A stretch of DNA of 64,000 nucleotides from Ptychodera flava. Taxonomy: Eukaryota; Hemichordata; Enteropneusta; Ptychoderidae. This document shows, one piece after another, positions 24,482 through 37,500 of this stretch. The notes beneath the pieces are model-generated. The model did no database searches. It was given only the letters and a program-made list of their open reading frames with translations, and was not told the DNA's origin. The stretch is from NCBI RefSeq assembly GCF_041260155.1, contig NC_091944.1:14485772-14549771 (forward strand). The letters run 5' to 3'. Positions within the stretch are counted from its first letter, which is position 1, and every line of letters starts with the position of its first letter. Position numbers and translations under genes: made by a program.

Positions 24482-25211
24482 GATGGTTCAAATTGCTTGT
24501 GAAAATCACAACCTTCTATGTTAGCGACAAAAATACGCCAATGGGCAAATATGATGATTGACAACGTTCATCAACATGCAAATCTGAAAGTTACTTTTAA
24601 ATGTATATCAAAATATGATGAAATGTTTTTAAAATATCCAGCATAAAATGATGTTGGACTTCCGTTTTCGGGGCTTGATACAAAAGACAATAATTGAACC
24701 ATATTATTATTTATTGAAAACTTAGGTATCCTCTAAAGACATGATGAGACACGAATTTATGACGTCATGAAAACTGTGTTCATTCCATGACCCGGAACTA
24801 CATCTCAGAGGGCAACCCTCATGCGAAAATCGGAAGTGTGGATGCCGCGACGCATTTCGTCGAAAGAAAACGTGTATTCAAGTAAAACCTCGATAGTTTT
24901 ACTTTCGTTTGCTGTCTAAGGAATAGTTTAAGATTGATGTGCAAACGAGAGGCGTTTGAAGTCTGATTTCGAAGTTTGCAAGCCCCCTCACGCTTCGCTT
25001 TGTGTTTATACTTGCACTTCGACTTCTGAGCAGTCGATGGAGTTCACCATGTACCAGTTCTGTACTGTACAGAGGTATACTGTATGTCGTTATATTCTTA
25101 GCGAGCTGTTTTGTTAAAACTATAAAAGGAAAGGTGTGAACGTCAAAAAAAACACAGACAGGTACACGATCATCGACGTCACAACGACAACAACAAAAAT
25201 TATTCTGCATC
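24482..25211. promoter_or_regulatory. Shared divergent promoter of XRCC5 and RNGTT
   Basis: Only 730 bp separate the two start codons, so both promoters and both 5' UTRs must lie here. A perfect palindromic cAMP-response/ATF box TGACGTCA occurs at 24760–24767. ETS-like cores occur at 24658–24664 (ACTTCCG), 24792–24797 (CCGGAA) and 24831–24837 (CGGAAGT). Such motifs are typical of TATA-less housekeeping promoters. The transcription starts themselves cannot be seen. Confidence 0.65.
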
Positions 25212-25523
25212 ATGTCCATCCCCCCAAGGTGGCTGAACTGCCCAAGGAAAGGCCAACTCGTCGCCGGTGAGTTACAAATCCATTTGCAACATAAGTTACG
25301 CAGCCATGTCTTGAATTCTCGATTAAATTACAATACATTAAGTGGCCTAGTGTTCTAGATTTGAATGTAAATTGAAAGTTATAACCCCATCGTAGCATCA
25401 CTGAAACATAAACCCTGTACATATTTTGATGGTTTTGTTATAACAATAATTTGACAATGTATATAATATGATGATGATGATGATGATAATTACTATAACA
25501 ACAACAACAACAACAACAACAAC

Positions 25524-25575
<52 letters not shown>

Positions 25576-28500
25576 CACACATTGCCTGATCATCGCCAAA
25601 GCCCCACAGTTGTCTGATTCAGCCAGCTCTCCCTTTCATGTAACCTGGAAAAGATTACTTCTCAGGTCACACAATATTCCCCAATCCTGCGCACAGGTCT
25701 GAATGTGATTCCAGGTTGCCTGTATACCAATGCAGCAGGCAACACCAGGAACACACAGACCTGTACACAGATCGGTAGATTGTCCCAGTTTTTATATTTA
25801 AGTTTGACTTAAAGTTGCTTCGTGAAATTTAACCTCATTATAAGGCAGGAACACATTCTTTCTGCATGTACTGGTTTTTTGAAAGCTAATAAATGGTCAT
25901 TATTTATTTTAAACAGAGCGATTCCTGCCATTCAAGACTCCACTGAGCTCACAATATGACAGTCAGATTCCGGAAGAAAACAGATTTGACCTCAACATGC
26001 TGTTTTTATACTTAGACAGCATGAAAATACGGATGGGCTTAATGATTGACTTGACAAACACAACAAGGTTTTATAACAAAAAGGAGGTAGAGAACCGTGG
26101 AATCAAGCATGTAAAACTACAGTGTAGAGGGTAAGTACTATTTGTAATTCAGTTACCCTGTATATTCTACCAACATTTTATGAACAGTTGTTGATTACAA
26201 GAGTCACTAGCAAAGCTGGCTCAGTGGCTAGTGACTTAAGGTGGTTGTAAAGGCTATAGCGTCAGTTATAAATTTCAACAAAACTATTAAAATATAAAAG
26301 TAGTCAACATTCTCTGTGGAATAAAAAAAACTAGACATTTGGGCACAAAGGCATTGCAGAGTTATAGCCTGTTTAAAACTTCTGAAAAACTGACCAACTA
26401 AGAAGAAGTTGGGGAGTCCTTAGTGTATTAACTATGGTAGAGGTCCCCTAGCTTTTAATAAATGTTTGAAAAGGGAAAGTCATTATTTGCTGTTTTTCAG
26501 GAAAGTTTGACAAGGCGGTGCTGGCATTCAGAGTGAGTGACTGCTATTGTAAATGCATTTTTAGATTCTTTGAGTGTCAAAGAGGTGTCAAAAGTGAGAT
26601 TAACCAAAAAACTGCTCTATGACTTCAAAAGAGGGGTGCAAATATGGCTTGTTTTCAACATTTTTGACAGAATAACAGTTTTCCTACATAATTGTATACC
26701 AATTTAATCCAACTTTGAAATGAGATATGGACATGGAATTTTTACAGCCTATTAACAAGGTTACAGATAAGATTTGTACGGCACAATTTTCCTGTATTTG
26801 AAGTACTTTTTGAAAAATCACATTTTGAAATTTGAAATAATTTTTAATAATTTTTTGATATATAAACCCATGTAAAATCATAAAAACAAATTTTATTTAC
26901 AAATCCTGCCGTACAAATCTTACAATAAATAGTGTCAACATATTTATAACTAATTTTGTAATATTAATACTATCCAATTATTATTAAATTCAAATATGTA
27001 AAAAAATATGAAAAATTAAATTTTAATATTTACTGGTGTCATATTTCAAAATCATGGCTGCAAATATACAATTTTTTATATTCTTTGGAGAAAATATTAA
27101 CTAAGGGAGTTATCCTGAAAATTTGAACTAAATATCTTGATTCTAACACTTGAAACTTGACATTAACTCTGAGAAAAGAATTGGTGCAAAAATAGCCTTT
27201 CCAACCACCTTAACAATCTACCCAGTATGCTATAATAGATTACATGTATGTTTATCTTAGTGTGTTTAAATTTGTTAATTGTCACATCTCTTGTTAACTT
27301 GAATCTTGATATTAAAATATAAGGAGGCTTTCAACATTGCCATGTTAAGGCTGGTATCTGGTAAATATTACTGGAGTTCCCCAGTCATTTTACCGAGGTT
27401 CCCCTTAGTATATCAATGCAATCAGATTTAGGGACAGCAGAAATGTTACCAGGGTTATCAAATCCTTTACCAAAATTCCAGAACCTTAGCAAAAACACTG
27501 ATTGCTATCTATATCCATCCATCTGTCAAGCTAATAGGAAATTTGTAAATTTTCAGGTGTAATTGTCATTCAACAGTGCACAATGTATATCAGTATATTT
27601 AACCGTACCAGTAGACAGTGGAATGAAAGATTTTCTTCTCCTATCTCTGATTTAATAGGTGGTCTTTCCAGTATATCAGTGAGAGAAACATTATTTCCTG
27701 CCTATCAGATTGCAATACACCGACAGCATCAATATGAGCAGGGCTCAAAATAATGTTTTTCTTGCTACCGGTAACATGCATACTCTACTCGTACATTAGA
27801 TATACTGGAAAGACGTTGCTGTGGTATTTACTTTTAAGTATACACGTGCTGTGTATGAAATAGTACAAACTAGTCTTATGGACACCAATTCTATGAAATA
27901 TTCATGTAATGTGATGATGCTGTGACCAGACCTGGAAGACACCATCAAGACAGTGTTTTAACCCTCATACTTGTACCTTCTGTAATTCCTCAGCTTTGTG
28001 CCTTTGTTATTGCACGCACATGAACATGTACTGGTACTTTGTTGAATTTACTCAATATGGGTCATTGAGTGGTACCATATGACGTTATGTACCTCGGTCA
28101 TACCACCAACACGTTCAACAAGTTTGCATAAGTTCTCCTGGAAAAATCTGGAACATCTGAGTAGATTAGACAGGTTGTGGTTTTGTGATTGAATCCATGG
28201 AATGTTGCTCATACATTCAGTTGCGTGTCTGAAAACCACAGCTTAGAGCTAGGCTAAGTGTACACATCAGGTTTTGCATCAACATGCACCTGCTTCTAGG
28301 TATGTGCACGCTGGCCAGGTTATAGTATTATATATTCCAAGTGAAAGTTCGTGCATTTGCATTATTGGATCAGATTACAGCATTGGCCATGTTCAGGTCT
28401 TCTTTGTGTTTTGCCATCTTTACCCCAAAATTTAACTGCAGAGCCAATGGCAGTTTCTGAATTGGGTCAGTTTTTGTGATTGGTCCATGGACTAAAGTTA

Positions 28501-31500
28501 TTTAATTTAAAAAAAGCATCATAACTGTGAAATCTTGCTTGATTGACAATAAGGAAGATGATTTAACATTATTGATAGGAATGATAACATTGCAATCTTC
28601 AAAGCCTCATTTAAAAAAACTTTTTGTACTACAGCTTTGGAGAGAGTCCATCAGTCGACCAAACCAGAGTGTTTATTGAAATGTGTGCTGCATACATAGC
28701 CAATCATCCACTGGAAGTCATAGGTGTGCATTGTACTCATGGGTTCAACAGGACTGGCTTTCTCATAGCCGCATATTTAGTTGAGAAATTTGACTGGAGG
28801 TAAGTATGTATGTATTGATACCGAAATTGTGGTGTTCTTCCCCAGTATGTACCCTCTTCAGCCTTTGTGTAAACTATTGCTACATGTACCATACTAAACT
28901 GGAGATCTACTTTTTGAAAATATTTAGAATGGCAGAGTTTTCGTGTCATCTTTGATAAGAAATATTGTTTTGAAAAAACTGTTTGTTAAATGCAATGCTA
29001 CCGTAAGTTAATTTTTGGTGGCTCATGATTCTGACTGTATATTCTTACTTTATTTTACAAAGGCAGATTGGATCATCAGGTTTGAATGAGTTTGAGGCTG
29101 TTGCACTTTTTGTCTTTCCAAAGTGGCACCTGTAATTCTTAAGAAGCTTTGTATTTTGCTTCAAATTCTTGTTTGAAATTTACCATATTTTCCCCCCAGA
29201 TGTACCAACAAAATATGATTTTTACATGTTGATCAACTGTCTACCACTGTGCTTTCATGTGTTGTTTCAGCATTGAAGCAGCAGTAGCTGTCTTTGCAAA
29301 AGCCAGGTCACCAGGAATCTACAAAGGTCACTATATAGTTGAGCTTTTTAGTCGCTATGGTGACAAGGAAGATGCACCTGCTGCCCCTGAACTTCCAGAT
29401 TGGTGTAAAGGTGAGTGACTCTGTCAGTGATCATGCAAAGTTATGTGCAAAGATCCTTATCCCAGTGTCTCAACCCTTTCACCAATATTGTTTGGCCCAA
29501 ACCCTTTGATATCAATGGTGATTGTGGACCTATTTACAGGGAGTAAGGGGTGTACAGGTTGAACTAAATAGTGCTTTACTCCCGTTAGGAAAATCTTTTC
29601 AGTTTAGCCAAGTAAACAGTTGTCTGTACAAATTTGATATTAACTGATTTTATTCTGTCGATGCAGAATACGATGACAGAGAAGATGACGATGGTAACAG
29701 TGAAGATGGCACTGACCCTGATGGAAAGAGAAAGAGGAGGCGGCAGGAATTTAGTAAACAGGTATGCATGCTAACCTTTTGTTCTTGAACTGTGACCTTT
29801 TGTGGCAGAACTTCTCATCTTTGACATGAACGTCCGGTACTTGAGCTACTGACCCTAGTAATTATATCGAGAAAGGCTGATCTTTACAGCTTGAATGAAT
29901 GAACATTCACAATTGAAATTGGTTAACTTCCATGGAAAGAAGAAAATTGTTTGATGCATTGAAATATTTCACATTATCCTTCCCATTAGGCATACAATGG
30001 CAAATGTCAAATTGATCTGAGATATAAGGTTCAAATGGTGTAACTTGCTATATCTGCGTAAGTGCCCAGGACCGAGGCATGTAGTTTTCCTCAGAATTTA
30101 GGGATGGCCGCTGACCCAGACCAGCCTTGGTACATTGTATGTTGAAATATGATAGGCTTCATTGTCCTGGAAAAGGAGGCAGAAAAAATGTGAAATATAC
30201 TACCTTGTTTGAAATTTGTTGTCAAATTTGTCTGATGTCAAACACATAACAAAAGACCCTTCTTATCCACCAAATATGTAAAGAGAACAACTGAGGCAAG
30301 AAAACTATAGAATGTATGAGTCTCTTACTCAATGATTTCAAAGTAATGTTTTATTTCCTATTCCCTTCAAAAAACCCGGAAAATCAGGATGGGCATCACA
30401 CAATTTGAAACTTTCAGTGAAAATTGGGGATGGGTGCCTACCTGTTCATGGCACTTCTGAAGATAAACACAGTAGTGTCTACACAGGATTTTATTCAGTG
30501 GCTTAAGTTTTGTTGTCTTATTTGTAATGATTGTACAAAAAGCCATGAGCAATACATGTATGTGTCGCTCTTGTAGTACAGTATATCACAGTGTTGCAGA
30601 GACTGTGTGTATTTAGTCTTCCTTTTGCCGAAAAAAAAATAGAAAATACATACAAAATACATACCTATGGAGTTATCGAGTTTAAATAAGATTAATAATA
30701 ATAGAAAATACATGTATGTACAAGAAATGTGGTGAATTAAATGGTTCTCATTCTGCTACAGAATGCCAAATTCATGGAAGGTGTTGAAGGAGTTGAACAG
30801 TTCCATACACAGCCTAAACTAATCCAGTTACAGAGGAAATGCCAAGATATGTGTAGGTGGCAAAAGTAAGAATGATTTTATTTTCTCACATTCAAAAATT
30901 TCTTTTGCTATTGGTTACCGTAATTTATCTATTTTGTGGTGCAGCATATTGTCGAGAAAAATGTCTGTTTTCATCTTCAAATCAGACTATGATTACTAAT
31001 CTCATAACTTGATATATTTCTGAATTTTGTAGTGAGTCTATATATAGATGAAATACTAAAATAGTCCAATACTACTAGTAGTGTTCTGAATTCACCAAAG
31101 AGGAGCTACATGTACAGTGTACCTGTGAAAAAGTACATCTTCAGCAAAAGGAAATTGATGACACAGGGTCCAAAAGGGCATTTCAATTTGAGTATGACCT
31201 GTTTGAGTGTCAGTCTTGAGATGCACAAAAAACTTCAAGTAATTTTATGAATCAATTTGAGAGAGCTCATAGAAGGAACTGTTTCGGAATAGCTATTTGC
31301 ATACACTGTTTTTAGGAAATACTCTGTTTTTATATTGTGTGTTTATTTGGATTTCATTAGTGCTATTTTTCTACAGGAATGGTTTTCCTGGCAGTCAACC
31401 AGTTTCCATGGACAGACAAAACATCAAATTTATTCATTTGAAACCATACAAAGTTAGCTGGAAAGCCGATGGAGTCAGGTGAGCCATGTTACATCCTGCA

Positions 31501-34500
31501 GTTTTGTGCTTAAGGTGCTTAAGGTAGTATGCGCCTCGAAAGTGAAAGACTTAAACTTTTGGTCACACTTTCCTCAAAGAATCTTTCAATCATTCTCTTT
31601 TGAAAACAAGAATAAAAATAGCGGTCACCATGCAAATTCTGGTACTGAAGACTTTTGCGATGTTTGAAATTCAAAATGGCCGCCATCTCTGTGTTAGCTC
31701 TATTGAGAAAAATAAAATTTTCCGTTTTCAAAAAACTAAGAATACAAAAATTTTTCTTACACCAAGAGCTTTAAAATGAACCCCAACAAGTAATATGTCA
31801 GAAAAATATTTAAAAAGTTTGAAAGTTTGAATATCTGTCCCTGAGGCGCATTCTACCTTAAATTGATGCTATATTCTTCTGTAAGTAAATACCACTGCAA
31901 AGTTTTCTGTGTAGAGCATGGGAACAAAACTGACCACATTGTCTTTTTGAGATCGGATATCTACTATGTTTTGGGAAAGAGAGAAAGATTGTACTGTGTA
32001 ATGTTCTGATCTCTGTGAGCCAATTGTGGAATTTCTTGAAATTACATGTACACTTGAGAGTTTACCTGATATCAATACATTTTAAGATATAAAATTTTCT
32101 TGAGACAAAGAGAACACTCCTGAGTCAGTAGCACATTAAGTTGGCATAAAGGGTGTACTGAAGAGATAAGTCTACTTTAGTAAGAGGACCTCATAGCTTG
32201 AAGTGCACTTTTTGATGTCTTTTGCAGGTATATGATGCTAATCGACGGAAGAGGTGAAATATACATGTTTGACAGAGATAACACAGTCTTTGCAGTTCCA
32301 CAGTTAACGTTCCCCAAGAGGAAAGAAGATGGTCACATATCAAACACACTAATTGATGGAGTAAGTCTTCAGACATCTTCTTTCACAGATGACCATTTCC
32401 ACAGGTGGCTCGAGACCAGTAATTTATTTCCCACAGTCCACCACAATAGATTTGAGCTAAAATTCTATTTTGAAACTACAGCTACACAAATCCTGTTGAC
32501 TGGTATAAGATCAATATCAGCTTGAGTATTGATAAAAATTTTCATGGGGGAAAGTCTATGGAAATTTTGAGTTAGAGATGAAAATAGTGCCCCCGGTAGA
32601 GTTTTCGCAGAAATTCATGCTCATTGCTAAAATTTTCATGGGCCTTATAACTCCCTATATTACCACTGAATGCTACAGTCCATCTTTCACAACAGTCTGC
32701 ATTTTGATTCAAGCAGACAGTGATCTTTGCAAAGATGTTTCAAATCCAAGCTCAAGCCAAATGAGAATCAATGCAGGTATCAAAACTTAAAGGTCAGAAC
32801 TATTTTTCACCCAAACTATCTTCATGGGTAACGAATGCAGAAGTGAATTACTGATATCGTGATATGAACTCTCACTAATTATGTCACTTGCATGTTATCA
32901 TACTTCACATTCAACTCAAGGGAGATCCTCATCATACCTTTCTTCGCTCAACAGGAAATGGTCATTGACAAGGTCAAGGGTCAATCTGTCCCAAGGTTTC
33001 TTATCTATGACATAGTCAAATTTGAGGTGAGTTGAACAGTGGGGGACTGGGTAGTTAGTCCCCACGGACACCGTCCGGGGGGACTTAGGTTTGGTTTGGT
33101 CATGTCTGTGCGTCCGTGCGTCCGTGCGTCAGTCCATCCGTTCACGCAGATATCTCAGAGATGCCTGGAGCGATTTCATTCAAACTTGGTACAAGGATTA
33201 CTTCATATGTCATACAGATGCACGTCAATTTGTTTTCTGATACAATCCAATATGGCCGCCAGGCGGCCATTTTATTACGATTTTTTCATGTACAGAGCCA
33301 TAACTCAGACATGTTTCAACCGATTTTATTCAAAGTTGGTACAAGGACTTTGACCAATGTCATAGATATGCACGTCAATTTGTTTTGTGATACGATTCAA
33401 TATGGCCGCCAGGCGGCCATTTTGTTACGATTTTTTCATGTACAGAGCCATAACTCAGGCATATCTCAACCGATTTTATTCAAACTTTGTATAAGGACAT
33501 TGACCTATGTCATGCATATTCATGTTGATTTGTTTTGTGATACAATTCAATATGGCCGCCAGGCGGCCATTTTATTTCGATTTTTTTCATGTACAGAGCC
33601 ATAACTCAGGCATGTTTCAAACGATTTTATTCAAAGTTGGTACAAGGACATTGACTAATGTCATAGATATGCACGTCAATTTGTTTTGTGATACGATCCA
33701 ATATGGCCGCCAGGTGGCCATTTTGTTACGATTTTTTCATGTACAGAGCCATAACTCAGACATATCTCAACCGATTTTATTCAAACTTGGTACAAGGACA
33801 TTGATCTATGTCATATATATGCATGTCGATTTGTTTTGTGATACGATCCAATATGGCCGCCAGATGGCCATTTTATTACAATTTTTTCATGTACAGCGCC
33901 ATAACTCAGACATGTTTGAACCAATTTTATTCAAAGTTGGTACAAGGACATTGACCAATGTTATACATATTCACGTCAATTTGTTTTGTGATATGATCCA
34001 ATATGGCTGCTGTGCGGCCATTTTGTTACGATTTTTTCGTGTACAGAGCCATAATTCAGGCATATCTCAACTGATTTTATTCAAAGTTGGTACAAGGACA
34101 TTGACCTATGTCATACATATGCACATTGATTTCTTTGTGATACGATCCAATATGGCTGCCTTGTGGCCATTTTTTTACGATTTTCCATGTCCTAAACCAT
34201 AACTCAGACATGTATCAAGCAAATTTATGCAAAGTTGGTACAAAGACATTGACTTATCGTATACATATGTACGTCGATTTGTTTCTCGATATGGTCCAAT
34301 ATGGCCACATGGTGGCAATTTTGTTATGGTTTTTTGCATGTCGAGAGCCCTAACTCTGGCAAGTCTCAACTGATTTTATTCAAAGTTTGTACCTGGACAT
34401 TGACTTATATCGTACATATACTTGTTGATATTTTAAACAGTGAGATCAAATATCGCTGCATGGTGGCGATTTTGTTACGATTTTCTCATGTACTGAGCCA

Positions 34501-37500
34501 TAACTCAGACATGACGTTTTAGGATAGTATGAAAAATTTTTTTGCAACATCCTGTCAACTTATTCCCAGTTGACTCATTTAATGACCTTTAGGATAGTGG
34601 CCTACATTGGTTTTATGTTTTGATCCATGGAACTCTTTCTTGGCCATTGAGTACCATCTTTATCAAAGTATTTTTATCACAGACCTAATGAAGACGACTC
34701 TATCCTCTCTGAGGACCTGTAATCAAAGTACCCATTAACAAGTGGGGACTGTGTCATCAACGATGACTTGTTTAAATTCATGGACATATGTACAGCAGAC
34801 AAACAGTTCACAGATACTTTCACATCCAAAACATGTGAAAATTGTTTTTTTCATGTACCTTCAAACATTATGGAATCAAACTGATGAATGCATTTGCATG
34901 TAAAATTTGCACTTTGTCAATGACAGTAACTTTAATACTCATTGTATAATACTCAGTTTTTAAATTTTTTTAATCCTTTCAGGGGCAGCCAGTTGGTGAC
35001 ACAGATTTTGACAGGAGGTTACTCTGCATCAACAAAGAAATCATTGGTCCGCGACATGATTGGATAAAACAGGGAAGAATTGACAGAGCGAGAGAACCAT
35101 TCAGTGTCAGAGCTAAACCATTCTGGGATGTCACAACAGTGAGGAAGGTACTGAGTAGTGCAATATGTATCAATATTTACCTGTGTTTTTGAGAGGTCAT
35201 TAAGACTTTTGTTGCCCTGATAGCTAACCAATCAGAAACAAGTAAAGTTCCCAGTCACCTCAATGCAGAATACGAAATTGCCCAGCTTGAATTTTATTCA
35301 TAGTTATCAGAATATTTTTTTTCAAGTTTTGATAATGTGTAATTTTACATGCATCTTGTTTCAGTTGCTGGATGGAAAATTTGCACAGGAATGTGGTCAT
35401 GAGATAGATGGTTTGATATTCCAGCCAGTTCCAGATGTAAGTATCGTTGCTATGTAAGTTTGCAACAATGACCATTAGGACAAAAAGATCAGATTGTTAA
35501 AGATGTGAAAAATATATATAAGTGATGTGAGCAGGGAATATAACAGTTACTATTTGTATTGCCACAAAAGAAAATAAACATAATCTGCCTTGTAGAAGAG
35601 CGCCCTCTAGCTAAATGACTGGTAATTCTTTTGTCCAACTTGGCATTGTATTTTAGGCTCTCAGTATAAACCGATAGATTTGTAATGTGTTATAGAAAAG
35701 TCCTTTGCAGTTCTTGAAGCATCCTCTTCAATGTTGATGTTGTTTTCACAGAGGTATGAACCAGGAAGATGTATTAATGTGTTGAAGTGGAAACCACCAA
35801 CATTAAACTCTGTGGATTTTAGGCTCAAAGTACAGAGGGTGGAGAGACCAGGGTATGTAAATAAATTTTATGCTTGATACTGTATTATCAAGGAATCTTG
35901 GTCAAACACTACAAGATACAGTAGAAAGACCAATGTTAGAAATTTCACAAGGCAGTTTCTTTGTAACTGAAGTTTTCTGGTAAATCAGAAATAAAGTAGA
36001 TAAGTGGACAACTGATTGTTTTGCATCCAAATTATAATTCTAATCTCAACATTACACGTTTCACACTCATGTGGTCATGTATACAGCTTGAACACAAACT
36101 ATGTGGACATAATTGTTGGAGCAGGATGAGGAACTGTATACAACAGGCAGAACACAGATACTGGAAAGAACACGAAAATAACAGCAAATGGAGCGTAAAA
36201 TTGTACCCGCTTGGATAACTTCAGTTTTATGAAGATCCCAAATTTGTCTTTTGACAAGGAAGTAATGTGCGCTGCCATTATACTGATGTTGTTATGTTGA
36301 TAGAAAGGCATTTTGAGCTTTATGAAAAATATCATTTTTGATCTATTTGTAATCTTTCCACAGTATGCTTCCTGAGACTCATGGGTATTTGTATGTTGGC
36401 GGGAAAGATATGCCGTTTGCAGAAATACGCCCGGCAAGTATATTATTTTATGTTGCAGCATATTTTGTCAATGATATCTTTAACTTGTCTTTTAGGTGTT
36501 TGTGATTATGTCTGTTCATAATATAATAATAATTTAATTCTTAGAAGAAATGCACTACACATACGTCTCAGTGCCTTTAACACAACAAACAAAACAAAAG
36601 ACAAAAACAAAAATCCATTACAAGAGTCACAAGTGGAAAAAGTCCAAAAATCCAAAAGTAAATGAAATAAGTAAAAATTCAATAAAACGCATTAAAAAGC
36701 AAGCAAAATGACCCGTACAAGACTCGTACGGCATTAAAAATTCACCATGTGGAAAAGGTCAGCAAAAATGCAAAAATGTTAAAAAAAAAAAAGTCGCAGA
36801 AACGAATAAAAAACAGTTCCAGATAAAAAAAATGACTGATCATCCCTAGCATGAATAATACTGGCTAAAAAGGTAAGCTTTAAAACAGTCAACACATGTA
36901 GCATTGCGGATCTCGGCCAGCAGAGAATTCCACAGAGACGGTGCAGAAACAGAGAAAGCCTTCTGACCATAAGACTTATTAAATTTCCCATAAGGTGGCA
37001 CTAATCGCAGAGAATCGGCAGATCTAAGATCTCTAGCAGGGGTGTAGAGCTCAACCAGGTCAATCAAATATAGTGGTGCAACACGATGAATAACTTTATA
37101 AACAGTCAGCATGATTTTAAACTTGATGCGTGCCTCAACAGGTAGCCAGTGTAGATCGATTAGTACAGGTGTGATATGGTCGAATTTACGGGTTCGAGAA
37201 ATACAGTACCAGAATCACATAACTTGTAGCTTTTGCCGCGCTGTTGGCCTACCTGCTGGTGCGGTAACTTCGCGGTAACACCTCTTTTGTTAGCTGTTGA
37301 TTTTCTTTGTCCTCGATTGCGGTAAATGCGGTAAGTGAACAATAGTTCCCGCAGCAGTTGCGACATGTACAACAAAAGAACGTGCGGTATTGCGGCAATT
37401 GACGAGGTGTTAAAGGCAGGGGAGCCTATAAATACCCCCTATCTCCCTGGGCATTCATAATCCAACATGAGTGGCACATGATAACAGCGTCAACGAATGC

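Noticed and set aside
25398..25580. Minus-strand open frame rich in leucine, valine and isoleucine
   Set aside because: It is only the translation of the compound trinucleotide microsatellite in RNGTT intron 1.
33116..34202. Open frames of 162 and 231 codons suggesting a repeat protein
   Set aside because: They arise from a non-coding tandem repeat whose period is a multiple of three. They lie inside RNGTT intron 9 and show no known domain.
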